The position numbers and the translations under genes were made by a program. This document shows positions 1 to 8,383 of a DNA stretch of 64,000 nucleotides, piece after piece. Origin of the DNA: CALVGQ01 sp031551965 (lineage in GTDB: Bacteria; Bacillota_I; Bacilli_A; Erysipelotrichales; Erysipelotrichaceae); assembly GCA_031551965.1 (NCBI GenBank), contig JAVBMW010000017.1, positions 55,242 through 119,241 on the forward strand, given 5' to 3'. Each line of letters starts with the position of its first letter. Positions within the stretch are counted from its first letter, which is position 1. The notes below the pieces were generated by a model. It did not search any database and was not told the origin of the DNA. It saw only the letters and a program-made list of their open reading frames with translations.

Positions 1-909
1 ACGTTGGTTTCTTTAATAGTGAAAGATTTAGAATTAGATGTAGTTAAGGGATTTGATGATGTAAAACATTATGAAAATGATGGAGCTTATCTAGGCGCTA
101 CAGTAGGTAGAGTATGCAATCGAATAGGTAGAGGGAAATTTTCTTTAAATAATCATATTTATGATTTATACATCAACAACAATACTAATAGTCTACATGG
201 TGGAAAATTAGGATTTTCATATCGGATTTTTGATTATGATATTTTTGAAGACTCAATAGTATTAAGTTATATTTCGCAAGATATGGAGGAAGGTTATCCT
301 GGAAGATTAGAATTAAAAGTCACTTATCGATTAGTTGATAAAAAATTATATTTTGAAACGGAAGCAATTGCATATGAAGATACGATTTGTAGTATAACCA
401 ATCATAGTTATTTCAATTTAGAGGGAATTCAAAGTGATTCTGCATTAAATCTTTTACTAAAAATCAATAGTCATCAAATAGGCTGTTTAGATCGTAATGG
501 ACTAACTTTAGAAGAGGTTTTAGATGTAAAAGATACTCCATTTGACTTCAATGAGTTTAAAACGATCATAAAAGATATTGACAATGATCATTTACAACTT
601 CATAATGGGTTCGGATATGATCACAATTATATTTTAGGTGACCTAAGTTTAAAAGAAGCTTGCATTTTAAAATCTAATCAATTAGAAATGAAGATTTTTA
701 CTACGCTTCCATGTATGCATTTTTACTCGGCTAATTTTTTAACTGATAAACCAAAAGGCAAAAATGGTTCACCAATGACTTATCGAAGTGGCTTATGTTT
801 TGAATGTCAATATTATCCAAATGCGATCAATTATTCATCACAAATCAAACCAATTGTGAAAAAAAATGAGATTCAAAAACATCAGACAATTTACCAATTT
901 GATTATTGA
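1..909 (+). CDS. galM: Aldose 1-epimerase (galactose mutarotase), 5' end cut by window
   Basis: Interconverts the alpha and beta anomers of galactose so that galactokinase receives the alpha form; cytoplasmic, Leloir pathway. The frame is open from base 1 and the N-terminal strand of the family (about 30 residues) is missing, so the gene starts before the window; the TTG at 4 is not a real start. Visible family motifs are GATVGRVCNRI, NSLHGG (substrate-binding His), NHSYFNL (catalytic His) and near the C terminus FECQYYPNAIN (catalytic Glu). It lies 12 bases before galK and is surely co-transcribed with it. Identification is firm from the motifs. Confidence 0.93.
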   Translation, partial: TLVSLIVKDLELDVVKGFDDVKHYENDGAYLGATVGRVCNRIGRGKFSLNNHIYDLYINNNTNSLHGGKLGFSYRIFDYDIFEDSIVLSYISQDMEEGYPGRLELKVTYRLVDKKLYFETEAIAYEDTICSITNHSYFNLEGIQSDSALNLLLKINSHQIGCLDRNGLTLEEVLDVKDTPFDFNEFKTIIKDIDNDHLQLHNGFGYDHNYILGDLSLKEACILKSNQLEMKIFTTLPCMHFYSANFLTDKPKGKNGSPMTYRSGLCFECQYYPNAINYSSQIKPIVKKNEIQKHQTIYQFDY

Positions 910-921
910 AAGGGATTAAAA

Positions 922-2196
922 ATGAAAACAAATGAAATCATTCAACAATTAACTGAACATAAACTTGATAAACAGTTACAACTTTGTACCTGTCATGATG
1001 ATGTTTCTTCTGAAATTGAAAGATATGTTCAACTTTTAAATTGTGCGTACAAGGAGTTTGGAGATCAAGATTTTCACTTAATTTCCGCACCTGGTAGAAC
1101 TGAAGTGTCAGGAAATCATACAGATCATCAGCTTGGTCGAGTACTTGCGGCATCTGTCAACATGGACACTGCTTGTGCTGTCTATAAAACACAAGATTAT
1201 ATTGTTGAATTCATTTCTGAAGGTTATAAAATTGATTCAATTGATTTGAGTAATCTTGAAATCCAAGAAAGCGAAAAAAATAAATCAGAATCTTTGATTC
1301 GTGGTATCGCAGCTTATTTTAAACAAAAAGGATACAAAATCGGTGGATTCAAAGCATATGCAAATTCAACTGTATTAAACGGTTCTGGAATCTCAAGTAG
1401 TGCTTGTTTTGAAACGTTGATCGGAACGATTTTTTCCAATTTATACAATGATGGAACTATCAGTCCAATTGAAATCGCTAAAATCGGACAACTTGCTGAA
1501 AATAATTATTTTGGAAAACCATGTGGATTAATGGATCAAATGGCTTGTTCCGTTGGTGGATTTGTGTTTATTGATTTTAAAAAACTTAATAATCCAATTG
1601 TTGAACAAATTAATTTTGATTTTTCTCATTCAGGTTATTCATTATGTTTGGTCGATACAAAAGGAGATCACGCTGATCTTTCAGAGGAATATGGTCTTAT
1701 GCCAAGCGAAATGAAACAAGTAGCAAGTAAGATGGGGAAAACTGTGCTATCAGAATGTACATTGAGTGATTTCTTGAATGAGTTCAATAATATTCAAACT
1801 TTAAACAATGATCGTGCGCTGTTAAGAGCTATTCATTTTTTCAATGAAACGGATAGAGTATTAGATATAGTAACTGCATTAAAAGAAAATGATATAGATA
1901 AGTTCAATCAAAAAATTATTGAATCTGGATATTCTTCATATATGTATCTGCAAAATGTTTATGGAACTACACATGTGGAATCTCAACGCTTATCCATTGC
2001 CCTAGCTGTAACTGAACAAATTTTAAGAAACAAGGGTAGCTATCGCGTACATGGTGGTGGACTTGCTGGAACGATTCAAGCATTTGTTCCAAATGATTGC
2101 CTTGAAACTTATAAAACGATGATGGAAAAAATATATGGAGCTGGTGCTTGTTTTGTGTTATCGATCAGACCAGTAGGTGGATTTAAAATTATTTAA
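922..2196 (+). CDS. galK: Galactokinase
   Basis: Phosphorylates alpha-D-galactose to galactose-1-phosphate with ATP. The 424-residue protein has the three GHMP-kinase motifs: the galactokinase signature as PGRTEVSGNHTDHQ (about residues 57-70, normally GRVNLIGEHTDY), the ATP-binding loop as LNGSGISSSA (about 153-162), and the C-terminal motif VHGGGLAGTIQAF. The catalytic Asp is in GLMDQMACSVGG. The signature is divergent from the textbook enzyme, which is typical of a separate Firmicutes branch. AAAGGGAT precedes the ATG. The gene ends at a terminator and follows galM directly; the repressor and the galactose transporter lie downstream, so the whole block is a galactose-use locus. Confidence 0.9.
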   Translation: MKTNEIIQQLTEHKLDKQLQLCTCHDDVSSEIERYVQLLNCAYKEFGDQDFHLISAPGRTEVSGNHTDHQLGRVLAASVNMDTACAVYKTQDYIVEFISEGYKIDSIDLSNLEIQESEKNKSESLIRGIAAYFKQKGYKIGGFKAYANSTVLNGSGISSSACFETLIGTIFSNLYNDGTISPIEIAKIGQLAENNYFGKPCGLMDQMACSVGGFVFIDFKKLNNPIVEQINFDFSHSGYSLCLVDTKGDHADLSEEYGLMPSEMKQVASKMGKTVLSECTLSDFLNEFNNIQTLNNDRALLRAIHFFNETDRVLDIVTALKENDIDKFNQKIIESGYSSYMYLQNVYGTTHVESQRLSIALAVTEQILRNKGSYRVHGGGLAGTIQAFVPNDCLETYKTMMEKIYGAGACFVLSIRPVGGFKII

Positions 2197-2210
2197 ATAT
2201 CTATGTTAAA

Positions 2211-2247
2211 ACAACATTACTTAGAATTTCTAGGTAATGTTGTTTTT
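2211..2247 (+). terminator. Rho-independent terminator after galK
   Basis: Stem of 10 bp (ACAACATTAC at 2211-2220 with GTAATGTTGT at 2234-2243) followed directly by a run of T. It closes the galM-galK transcript. Confidence 0.85.
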
Positions 2248-2256
2248 GTAATATTA

Positions 2257-2598
2257 AAGTCTTTGGAGTCGTATTTATGGTTTTTTTAGCCAATTTTACT
2301 ATTGTACGTTAGTACAATTCATTATCTTTTGATTGGATTGATGTATCGTATTTTATTTGTATTTATGATTTGTGTTTATTTAGTTTATGGTTTGATGTGT
2401 ATAGAATTGCTTAGTGGTATACTATAGCAATAGAAATTTACATTTTTAAATTAGGTTTTTGTCTTATTTGACAGAATGAATACTCATCTCATTTTAAATA
2501 TCCAAGAAACAGATAAATAAATTCAAGTTATATTCATTACAACTTCAATGTAGTTGCCACATCGACTATAATCTCCACAAATACAACTCCAAAGACTC
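2257..2598. repeat. MITE-like non-coding segment with 24-bp terminal inverted repeats
   Basis: The 410-base gap between galK and the next gene holds no credible ORF. It is bracketed by imperfect inverted repeats: 2257-2280 (begins AAGTCTTTGGAGTCGTATTT) and the reverse complement of 2575-2598 (begins GAGTCTTTGGAGTTGTATTT), with 3 mismatches in 24. Each end is flanked by the dinucleotide TA, which fits a TA target duplication of the IS630/Tc1-mariner type. No transposase is inside. The right arm lies 6 to 9 bases outside the stop of the minus-strand gene. Interpretation as a MITE is inference from structure only. Confidence 0.45.
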
Positions 2599-2606
2599 TA
2601 AGAGTC

Positions 2607-3242
2607 TTAGTTAGATTGCATTACATATTTTTCGTATGCATCTTCAACTGAGTCGTTGGGATCAAATATATCAGAATAGTTGACTTCTGTAGTAATAATC
2701 ATTTCATCAATGGCTAAAGAAATTTCCTCATTTTTAGCTTTTAGATCTTTAATGATTGATTTTACTTCTTTTTTGTTGATTTGACTGTAATCAATTGATT
2801 CTTCAATGTTGTAAAGATATCGAGTTTGATTTCCTTCAACATTTTTTTGATATATTTCTGAATTGTAGTTTCGTTTTGTATTTTTAGCAGAATTGATAAA
2901 TACTTGAAGTTGATTTATAAGTTCAGATCGAATAATGTTACCTGATTTTTCAGCATCAAGCTTAAATGAATGTTCGGATTTAGCTTTGTCGATTGCTAAG
3001 GCAAGTTCATATCGACATTCTTGAATATACTTCAAGAAATCAATCATCTTGATAAGATCATAATCAAATTCTTTAGCTTCATAAGGTACGATTTCAATGA
3101 AATTGTCTTTTTCAATACCTACTTTGTCATATAGATGAATAAGTGTTTTTTCAGCAAAATAGTTACTTCTTAATTGTGTTAATGCGTTAAAGTGCAATGT
3201 TGCAAGTTGATTTTGTTTTGTAAATGCAAGTTTTAGTTTCAT
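2607..3242 (-). CDS. Hypothetical protein, 211 aa
   Basis: I do not recognise this protein. It is soluble (no signal peptide or membrane segment), charged and rich in Lys, Glu, Asn and Ile, with predicted helical stretches such as a segment near residues 150-180 that looks like a short coiled coil. The start is supported by GGAGGAACTACT before the ATG. It is a single-gene unit pointing away from the LacI-family repressor gene, bounded on one side by a MITE-like segment and on the other by the repressor's terminator. Placement inside the galactose locus but on the opposite strand, next to a possible mobile element, suggests a recent insertion. No function is proposed. Confidence 0.6.
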   Translation of the reverse strand: MKLKLAFTKQNQLATLHFNALTQLRSNYFAEKTLIHLYDKVGIEKDNFIEIVPYEAKEFDYDLIKMIDFLKYIQECRYELALAIDKAKSEHSFKLDAEKSGNIIRSELINQLQVFINSAKNTKRNYNSEIYQKNVEGNQTRYLYNIEESIDYSQINKKEVKSIIKDLKAKNEEISLAIDEMIITTEVNYSDIFDPNDSVEDAYEKYVMQSN

Positions 3243-3320
3243 AGTAGTTCCTCCAATATTTAGTTAAGTGAGTACATTTTATAATGTAACCAATACTTAA
3301 ACAATAAAGTGAAACTTTAA

Positions 3321-3347
3321 AAGAAAAAACCACGAATTTCGCGGTTT
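3321..3347 (-). terminator. Terminator of the LacI-family gene
   Basis: On the minus strand an AAACC...GGTTT hairpin (arms about 3338-3347 and 3327-3336) is followed by TTTTTTCTTTT. It ends the repressor transcript just after its stop codon. Confidence 0.8.
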
Positions 3348-3350
3348 GAG

Positions 3351-4361
3351 TTATTTTTTAGCTATTGCACAAGATTGACGAATCACAAGTTCACAAGGGA
3401 AAGTGATTTTACGTGGATACAATTTCTTTTCTTTTTTCATATTGATAAGAGTTAATGCAGCGACTTCACCCATTTTATCACAAGGTGCATGCATGGTCGT
3501 TAATGGTGGATTTGAAAAAGCTGCAGTAGAGTCATTGTTAAATGAAATAATCGATAGATCTTCAGGAACTTTGATATTAAATTCTGCACATGCTCTAAGA
3601 ACGCCAACCGCAATTGGATCACTTGCACAAAATAGGGCAGTAGGTAAATTCTTAGAATTGATCATTTCTTTCATCATGTTGTAGCCTGATTCAGAGGTAA
3701 ATTCACCGATTTTCATATAGGGGATATAAACGATTTCATTTGCTTTACAATAATCAATAAAACAAGTTTTACGAGAATCTTCATAAATAGAATCATCCGC
3801 AATAGTCTCTACACCTGTAAATAATCCAATTTGTTTATGTTGCATAGAATGCAAGTAATTTAAAGCATCATAAACTGCATTTTTAAAATCTAATGTGACA
3901 TAACTTACATTGATACGATCTGGATTCATATCAATAAAAATGAGATTATCAGTTGTTTTTCTAAAAGTAGTGATCTCTTCTTTACTAAATTTACCGATAC
4001 AAATAAGACCATCAACATTTTGAAATTGACGAAGATCCAATTCATCTTTAAAAAAACGAACGATTTCAGTGTTGTTTTTATTAAGCGTATTTTCAACTCC
4101 AATACGGATCGAGAGATAGAAGGGGTCCAATAACTCTTTTTCTGCAGAATACCATTGAACGATCCCAATACGAGTACTTTTGTATCTTCGACTTCGATTG
4201 AACTTTCTTTTTTTATATCCTAGACTTCGTGCAGCTTCAATTACTTTTGCGCGAGTATGATCAGGAACCGCTAAATTGGGATCATGATTTAATATACGAG
4301 AAACAGTCGCTAAAGATAATCCAGTTGCGTTTGATATGTCTGTAATTGTTACTTTTGCCAT
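3351..4361 (-). CDS. galR: LacI/GalR-family repressor of the galactose genes
   Basis: DNA-binding transcription factor. The N-terminal helix-turn-helix and hinge are classical (ITDISNATGLSLATVSRILN, residues 6-25, then the hinge-helix region ending RSLGYKKRK), followed by a periplasmic-binding-protein-like sensor domain (about 60-330) with the usual FCASDPIAVGVLRA segment. Length (336 aa) is normal. It is transcribed away from mglBAC and lies between galK and the transporter, so it very probably represses the surrounding galactose genes; the effector would be galactose or a derivative. A shared promoter region of 300 bases separates it from mglB. The family call is certain; the galR symbol is inferred from context. 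Confidence 0.85.
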   Translation of the reverse strand: MAKVTITDISNATGLSLATVSRILNHDPNLAVPDHTRAKVIEAARSLGYKKRKFNRSRRYKSTRIGIVQWYSAEKELLDPFYLSIRIGVENTLNKNNTEIVRFFKDELDLRQFQNVDGLICIGKFSKEEITTFRKTTDNLIFIDMNPDRINVSYVTLDFKNAVYDALNYLHSMQHKQIGLFTGVETIADDSIYEDSRKTCFIDYCKANEIVYIPYMKIGEFTSESGYNMMKEMINSKNLPTALFCASDPIAVGVLRACAEFNIKVPEDLSIISFNNDSTAAFSNPPLTTMHAPCDKMGEVAALTLINMKKEKKLYPRKITFPCELVIRQSCAIAKK

Positions 4362-4415
4362 TGATTATCACCTCTATAAGAATTATTTTAGTTAGTTAAA
4401 AATAAATGTCAATTG

Positions 4416-4426
4416 TTTTACTAAAA
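4416..4426. promoter_or_regulatory. First TTTTACTAAAA element in the galR-mglB intergenic region
   Basis: The 11-mer TTTTACTAAAA occurs here and again at 4555-4565. This copy sits about 55 bases before the galR start and is partly symmetric. Candidate binding site for the adjacent LacI/GalR-family protein. Confidence 0.4.
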
Positions 4427-4554
4427 TTTTTACAACATTCAAAATAAATTAGTTCAATTGTGTTAATTATGTAAAATAATTTTGCTTTTTGTAGAATGAA
4501 ATCGCTTTATTTTAGCTATTTTAAGTAATATGGTTATATGTTAGTTATGGAAAA

Positions 4555-4582
4555 TTTTACTAAAACTAAATTTTGTTATAAT
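4555..4582 (+). promoter_or_regulatory. Upstream mglB promoter overlapping second TTTTACTAAAA element
   Basis: TTTACT (4556-4561) and TATAAT (4577-4582) are 15 bp apart and could be -35 and -10. The -35 lies inside the second copy of TTTTACTAAAA (4555-4565), so a repressor bound there would block polymerase. The spacing is slightly short, so the assignment is tentative. Confidence 0.45.
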
Positions 4583-4584
4583 TA

Positions 4585-4597
4585 TGTAAGCGCTTTA
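4585..4597 (+). promoter_or_regulatory. cre-like operator upstream of mglB
   Basis: TGTAAGCGCTTTA matches the catabolite-responsive element bound by CcpA and also the general LacI-family operator with a central CG. It lies just after the upstream -10 box and before a second possible promoter (TTGACT at 4600-4605, TATAGT at 4624-4629, 18-bp spacer). This implies glucose repression or GalR control of mglBAC. Confidence 0.6.
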
Positions 4598-4662
4598 GGT
4601 TGACTCTGTTAAGTAAAATATAATATAGTATGTATGTATACAGGAAGTATACGGGAGGAAAT

Positions 4663-5655
4663 ATGAAAAAATTATTAACACTATTAGTATCAGGGCTAAT
4701 GTTGTTGAGCCTTGCAGCTTGTTCCCCTAAGAAGGAAGAAGTTGTAGACAATCCAACAGGACCAAAAACAGTTAAAGTTGGTGTTTCAATTTACCAATTT
4801 GACGATGCATTCATGACATTGTACCGTAATGAGATCAAAGCTTATTTCGATACATTATCAAATGATGAAGTTAAGTATGAAGTTGATATTCAAAATGGTA
4901 AAAATGACCAAGCTGAACAATCTGCTCAAATCGATAACTTTATCGCAAACAAAGTTGATGTTCTTATCATTAACTTAGTACAAGCTACTGCTGCTCAAAC
5001 AGTAATCGAAAAATGTGAAGCTGCTGGAATCCCAGTTGTATTCATCAATCGTGAACCAAGTGAAGATGATATGAAACTTTACGCTGGTAAAATGGCTTAT
5101 GTTGGTGCTGACGCTAGACAATCTGGTCGTATGCAAGGTCAATTAATTTCTGATTTAGCTGACAAAGGTGATTTAAATGGTGATGGTAAATTAAGTTATG
5201 TAATGATTATGGGTGACGTTGAAAACGTTGATGCTAAATATCGTACTCAATTCTCAATCGAACAATATATTGAAGATACAGGTATGGAAGTTGTTGAATT
5301 AGCTAGAGAACGTGGTGAATGGAGCCGTTCATTAGGTCAAGAATTAGCTGCTACTGCATTAGCTAATTTTGGTTCTGAAATCGAAGTTATTTTCTGTAAC
5401 AATGATGATATGGCACTTGGTGCTTTAGAATCAATTAAAGCTGCTGGACGTACAGTTGGTACAGATATTTACTTAGTAGGTGTTGACGCTCTTGCTGAAG
5501 CTGTTGCTGCTGTTGAAGCTGGTGAAATGACTGGTACAGTATTAAATGACCATGTTGGTCAATCTCATACTGCTGTTGACGCTGCTGTTAAAGCTGTTAA
5601 TGGTGATACATTAGATGCTTACTACTGGGTTGACTACGTTAAAGTTACTAAATAA
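4663..5655 (+). CDS. mglB: Galactose/glucose ABC transporter, substrate-binding lipoprotein
   Basis: Extracellular lipoprotein that binds D-galactose or D-glucose and delivers it to MglAC. The start at 4663 is chosen because GGGAGGAAAT precedes it and it gives a clean lipoprotein signal peptide with lipobox LAAC (Cys20); an in-frame ATG at 4630 would add 11 polar residues before the signal. The mature part is a type I periplasmic-binding fold beginning VKVGVSIYQFDDAF. A calcium-binding loop typical of MglB is present (DLNGDGKLSYV). Codons are markedly biased to the highly expressed set (GCT, GTT, GGT), unlike the neighbours, as expected for an abundant receptor. First gene of mglBAC. Confidence 0.92.
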   Translation: MKKLLTLLVSGLMLLSLAACSPKKEEVVDNPTGPKTVKVGVSIYQFDDAFMTLYRNEIKAYFDTLSNDEVKYEVDIQNGKNDQAEQSAQIDNFIANKVDVLIINLVQATAAQTVIEKCEAAGIPVVFINREPSEDDMKLYAGKMAYVGADARQSGRMQGQLISDLADKGDLNGDGKLSYVMIMGDVENVDAKYRTQFSIEQYIEDTGMEVVELARERGEWSRSLGQELAATALANFGSEIEVIFCNNDDMALGALESIKAAGRTVGTDIYLVGVDALAEAVAAVEAGEMTGTVLNDHVGQSHTAVDAAVKAVNGDTLDAYYWVDYVKVTK

Positions 5656-5683
5656 TCTGAGACAAATTTAAGAAGTTTCAACC

Positions 5684-5713
5684 AATTAGGTGTGCTCCGG
5701 CACACCTAATTTT
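5684..5713 (+). terminator. Intercistronic hairpin between mglB and mglA
   Basis: A perfect 12-bp stem (AATTAGGTGTGC at 5684-5695 with GCACACCTAATT at 5700-5711) with a TCCG loop and only a short T run. It probably acts as a partial terminator or 3' stabiliser that raises mglB protein over mglAC. Confidence 0.7.
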
Positions 5714-5741
5714 AAAGAAAAATGAATAGGGGACAAATTAT

Positions 5742-7250
5742 ATGAGTGAATACCTATTAGAAATGAAAAATATCAGCAAAGGATTTCCGGGAGTACAAGC
5801 GCTGGATCATGTCAGCTTAAGAGTTAAACCGGGAACAGTTCATGCCTTGATGGGAGAAAACGGAGCTGGAAAATCTACTTTAATGAAATGTCTTTTTGGG
5901 ATTTATAAAATGGACGAAGGCGAAGTTTACTTTAATGGTGAACAATTATTTGTAAAAGATACCCATGATGCATTGTTGCATGGAATTGCGATGGTTCATC
6001 AAGAACTACAACCTATTTTAGAAAGAAGCATTGCAGAAAATATTTTCTGTGGTCGTTTTCCTCTAAAGAGTTATGGACCAATTAAGACAATCGATCATGA
6101 AAAAATGTATGAAGATTCAAGTAATTTACTGAGAGATTTAAAAATGAATTTTAATCCGAAAGCTAAATTATCTACTTTATCGGTATCACAGATGCAATCT
6201 GTAGAAATCGCAAAAGCAGTTTCGATGAACTCAAAAATCGTGATCATGGATGAACCGACTTCTTCACTTACAGAAGCGGAAGTGCAGGGATTATTTAATA
6301 TTATTAATGATTTAAAATCCCGTGGAATTTCGATAATTTATATTTCTCATAAAATGGAAGAAATATTAAAAATATCTGATGAAGTAACAATTATGCGTGA
6401 TGGAACTTATGTAGGAACTTGGGATTCAAATGTGTTAACTACCGATATTATCATTTCAAAAATGGTAGGTCGCGAATTAACCAATCGATTCCCACCTAAA
6501 GTAAATAATCCTAGTGAAGTAGTACTCAAAGTAGAAAATTTTACTTCTATCAATCCTCGCTCGTTTAAAGATGTTAATTTTGAACTGAGAAAAGGAGAAA
6601 TCTTAGGAATTGGTGGACTTGTAGGGGCACAAAGAACTGAACTTATGGAAGGTTTATTTGGAATTCGATCTACAACATCGGGAACTATTACTTATCTAGG
6701 AAAAGAATTAAAAATTGAACGTCCTCGTGATGCGATTAAAAATGGAATTGCATTATTAACTGAGGACCGTAGAGCTACTGGAATCTTTGGTGTATTATCA
6801 ATTTCAGATAATGTATCAGTTGCTTCTCTTGATAAATATTTAGATGCCAAGATCGTAATAAATAGTCATAAGGTCAAAAGTCTTGTGAATGAAAACATTT
6901 CTATATTAAGTATTAAAAAACAAAGTCAAAAAACACAAATACAAAGTTTATCTGGTGGTAATCAACAAAAAGTTATTATCTCAAGATGGCTTGCGAATGA
7001 TCCTGATATCTTGATTTTGGATGAACCAACCCGTGGTATTGATGTTGGTGCAAAATATGAAATTTATTCGATTATTGCAGAGCTTGCAAAACAGGGAAAA
7101 AGTATTATTATGATTTCAAGTGAAATGCCAGAGTTAATTGGAATGTCTGATCGCATTATGGTCATGTGTGAAGGTCGAGTTACCGGTTTTGTAGAAGGCG
7201 AAGCTGCTACTCAAGAAAACATCATGAATCTTGCGACCAAATATATGTAA
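5742..7250 (+). CDS. mglA: Galactose ABC transporter, ATP-binding protein
   Basis: Energises sugar uptake through MglC. It has two ABC domains in one 502-aa chain. The first has Walker A GENGAGKST (about residues 38-46), a signature near LSVSQMQSVEIAKA, and Walker B IVIMDEPTSSLT. The second has the degenerate Walker A (GGLVGAQRTELMEG) usual in the MglA/RbsA group, then LSGGNQQKVIISRWL and ILILDEPTRGIDVGAKYEIY. A GGGGACAAATTAT ribosome-binding region precedes the ATG. It lies between mglB and mglC in the standard order, so galactose rather than ribose is the best substrate call, together with the MglB calcium loop and the gal genes. Confidence 0.92.
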   Translation: MSEYLLEMKNISKGFPGVQALDHVSLRVKPGTVHALMGENGAGKSTLMKCLFGIYKMDEGEVYFNGEQLFVKDTHDALLHGIAMVHQELQPILERSIAENIFCGRFPLKSYGPIKTIDHEKMYEDSSNLLRDLKMNFNPKAKLSTLSVSQMQSVEIAKAVSMNSKIVIMDEPTSSLTEAEVQGLFNIINDLKSRGISIIYISHKMEEILKISDEVTIMRDGTYVGTWDSNVLTTDIIISKMVGRELTNRFPPKVNNPSEVVLKVENFTSINPRSFKDVNFELRKGEILGIGGLVGAQRTELMEGLFGIRSTTSGTITYLGKELKIERPRDAIKNGIALLTEDRRATGIFGVLSISDNVSVASLDKYLDAKIVINSHKVKSLVNENISILSIKKQSQKTQIQSLSGGNQQKVIISRWLANDPDILILDEPTRGIDVGAKYEIYSIIAELAKQGKSIIMISSEMPELIGMSDRIMVMCEGRVTGFVEGEAATQENIMNLATKYM

Positions 7251-7262
7251 GGGAGAGATACT

Positions 7263-8273
7263 ATGTCAGAAAAGAAAATAGAAAACCCACTTGCGAAATT
7301 CAACATTAAGAAATTCGTAGGAAATAACGCAATTGTAATCATGTTACTAATGCTTGTTGTAGTAGTAAGTATTATGAAACCAAACTTTATGTCACCTGCA
7401 AGTATTACGAACATGGCTTCTACAACATCTGTTCGTTTTATCGTTGCCTTAGGGGTGAGCGGATGTCTTATCACAAAAGGAACCGATTTGTCGGCTGGAC
7501 GTATTGCAGGATTAAGCGGAGTACTCGCAAGTACAATGTTACAACGTTTTGATTATTCAGGAAAATTCTTCCCAAATTTGCCTGATATGAATGTTTATGT
7601 TGTATTATTACTTGTCGTTGTATTGTGTGCATTCATTGGTTTTATCAATGGTACAGTGATATCAGTACTAAAAGTTCCACCATTTCTTGCAACATTAGGT
7701 ATGCAACAAATTATTTATGGAATAAACCAAGTATTCTCTAATTCCCAACCAATTGGAGGATTGAAAAAAGAATATACATCGATTACCACTGGTAAAGTAA
7801 TGGGGACAATACCATATTTAGTTATCATTGCCTTATGTATTGGTGTATTTATGTGGTTTTTATACAATAAAACACGTTATGGAAAATATATGTATGCCGT
7901 AGGTGGAAATGAAAATGCTGCCGAAGTATCTGGAATCAATGTAACAAATTTAAAAATGCGTATTTACACATTAGCTGGTGCATTGTATGGTGTTGCAGGT
8001 TTCTTATTAGCTGCAAAATCAGGTGGTGCTTCAGTTGGACTTGCTCAAGGATATGAACTTGAAGCCATTGCTGCTTGTACTATTGGTGGGGTATCAGTAA
8101 CAGGGGGAGTAGGTACAGTTCCTGGAATGTTACTTGGGGTACTAGTCTTTGAATTAATGAAGACTTCTCTACAATTTTTAGGAGTTGACCCATCTTATCA
8201 GTTTGTTGCACAAGGTATTGTAATCATTGTTGCTGTTGGGCTAGATATCCGTAAATACACTGCAAAAAAATAG
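7263..8273 (+). CDS. mglC: Galactose ABC transporter, permease
   Basis: Membrane channel subunit of the MglBAC importer, 336 residues with about ten hydrophobic segments. The first is near residues 20-40 (IVIMLLMLVVVVSIM). Family motifs include GTDLSAGRIAGLSG, PPFLATLGM and the cytoplasmic coupling segment YAVGGNENAAEVSGI. The start follows GGGAGAGATACT and lies 12 bases after mglA. It is the last gene of the galactose transporter operon. Confidence 0.92.
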   Translation: MSEKKIENPLAKFNIKKFVGNNAIVIMLLMLVVVVSIMKPNFMSPASITNMASTTSVRFIVALGVSGCLITKGTDLSAGRIAGLSGVLASTMLQRFDYSGKFFPNLPDMNVYVVLLLVVVLCAFIGFINGTVISVLKVPPFLATLGMQQIIYGINQVFSNSQPIGGLKKEYTSITTGKVMGTIPYLVIIALCIGVFMWFLYNKTRYGKYMYAVGGNENAAEVSGINVTNLKMRIYTLAGALYGVAGFLLAAKSGGASVGLAQGYELEAIAACTIGGVSVTGGVGTVPGMLLGVLVFELMKTSLQFLGVDPSYQFVAQGIVIIVAVGLDIRKYTAKK

Positions 8274-8288
8274 ATAAATTAATTAAGA

Positions 8289-8319
8289 TACTAAATAGTT
8301 ATCCTAGTAGCTTTTTTTT
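8289..8319 (+). terminator. Weak terminator after mglC
   Basis: Short stem TACTA/TAGTA (8289-8293, 8305-8309) with a long loop, then GC and eight T. The T tract is convincing but the stem is weak. Confidence 0.4.
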
Positions 8320-8383
8320 AAAATAATCCGCAAAACACTTATAAATCGTGCTATAATAAACTTTGAGTAGTGAGGATAAAAGT

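Noticed and set aside
2592..2608. AAGACTCT/AGAGTCTT hairpin as terminator of the hypothetical gene
   Set aside because: No T tract follows on the minus strand; it is better explained as part of the inverted-repeat end.
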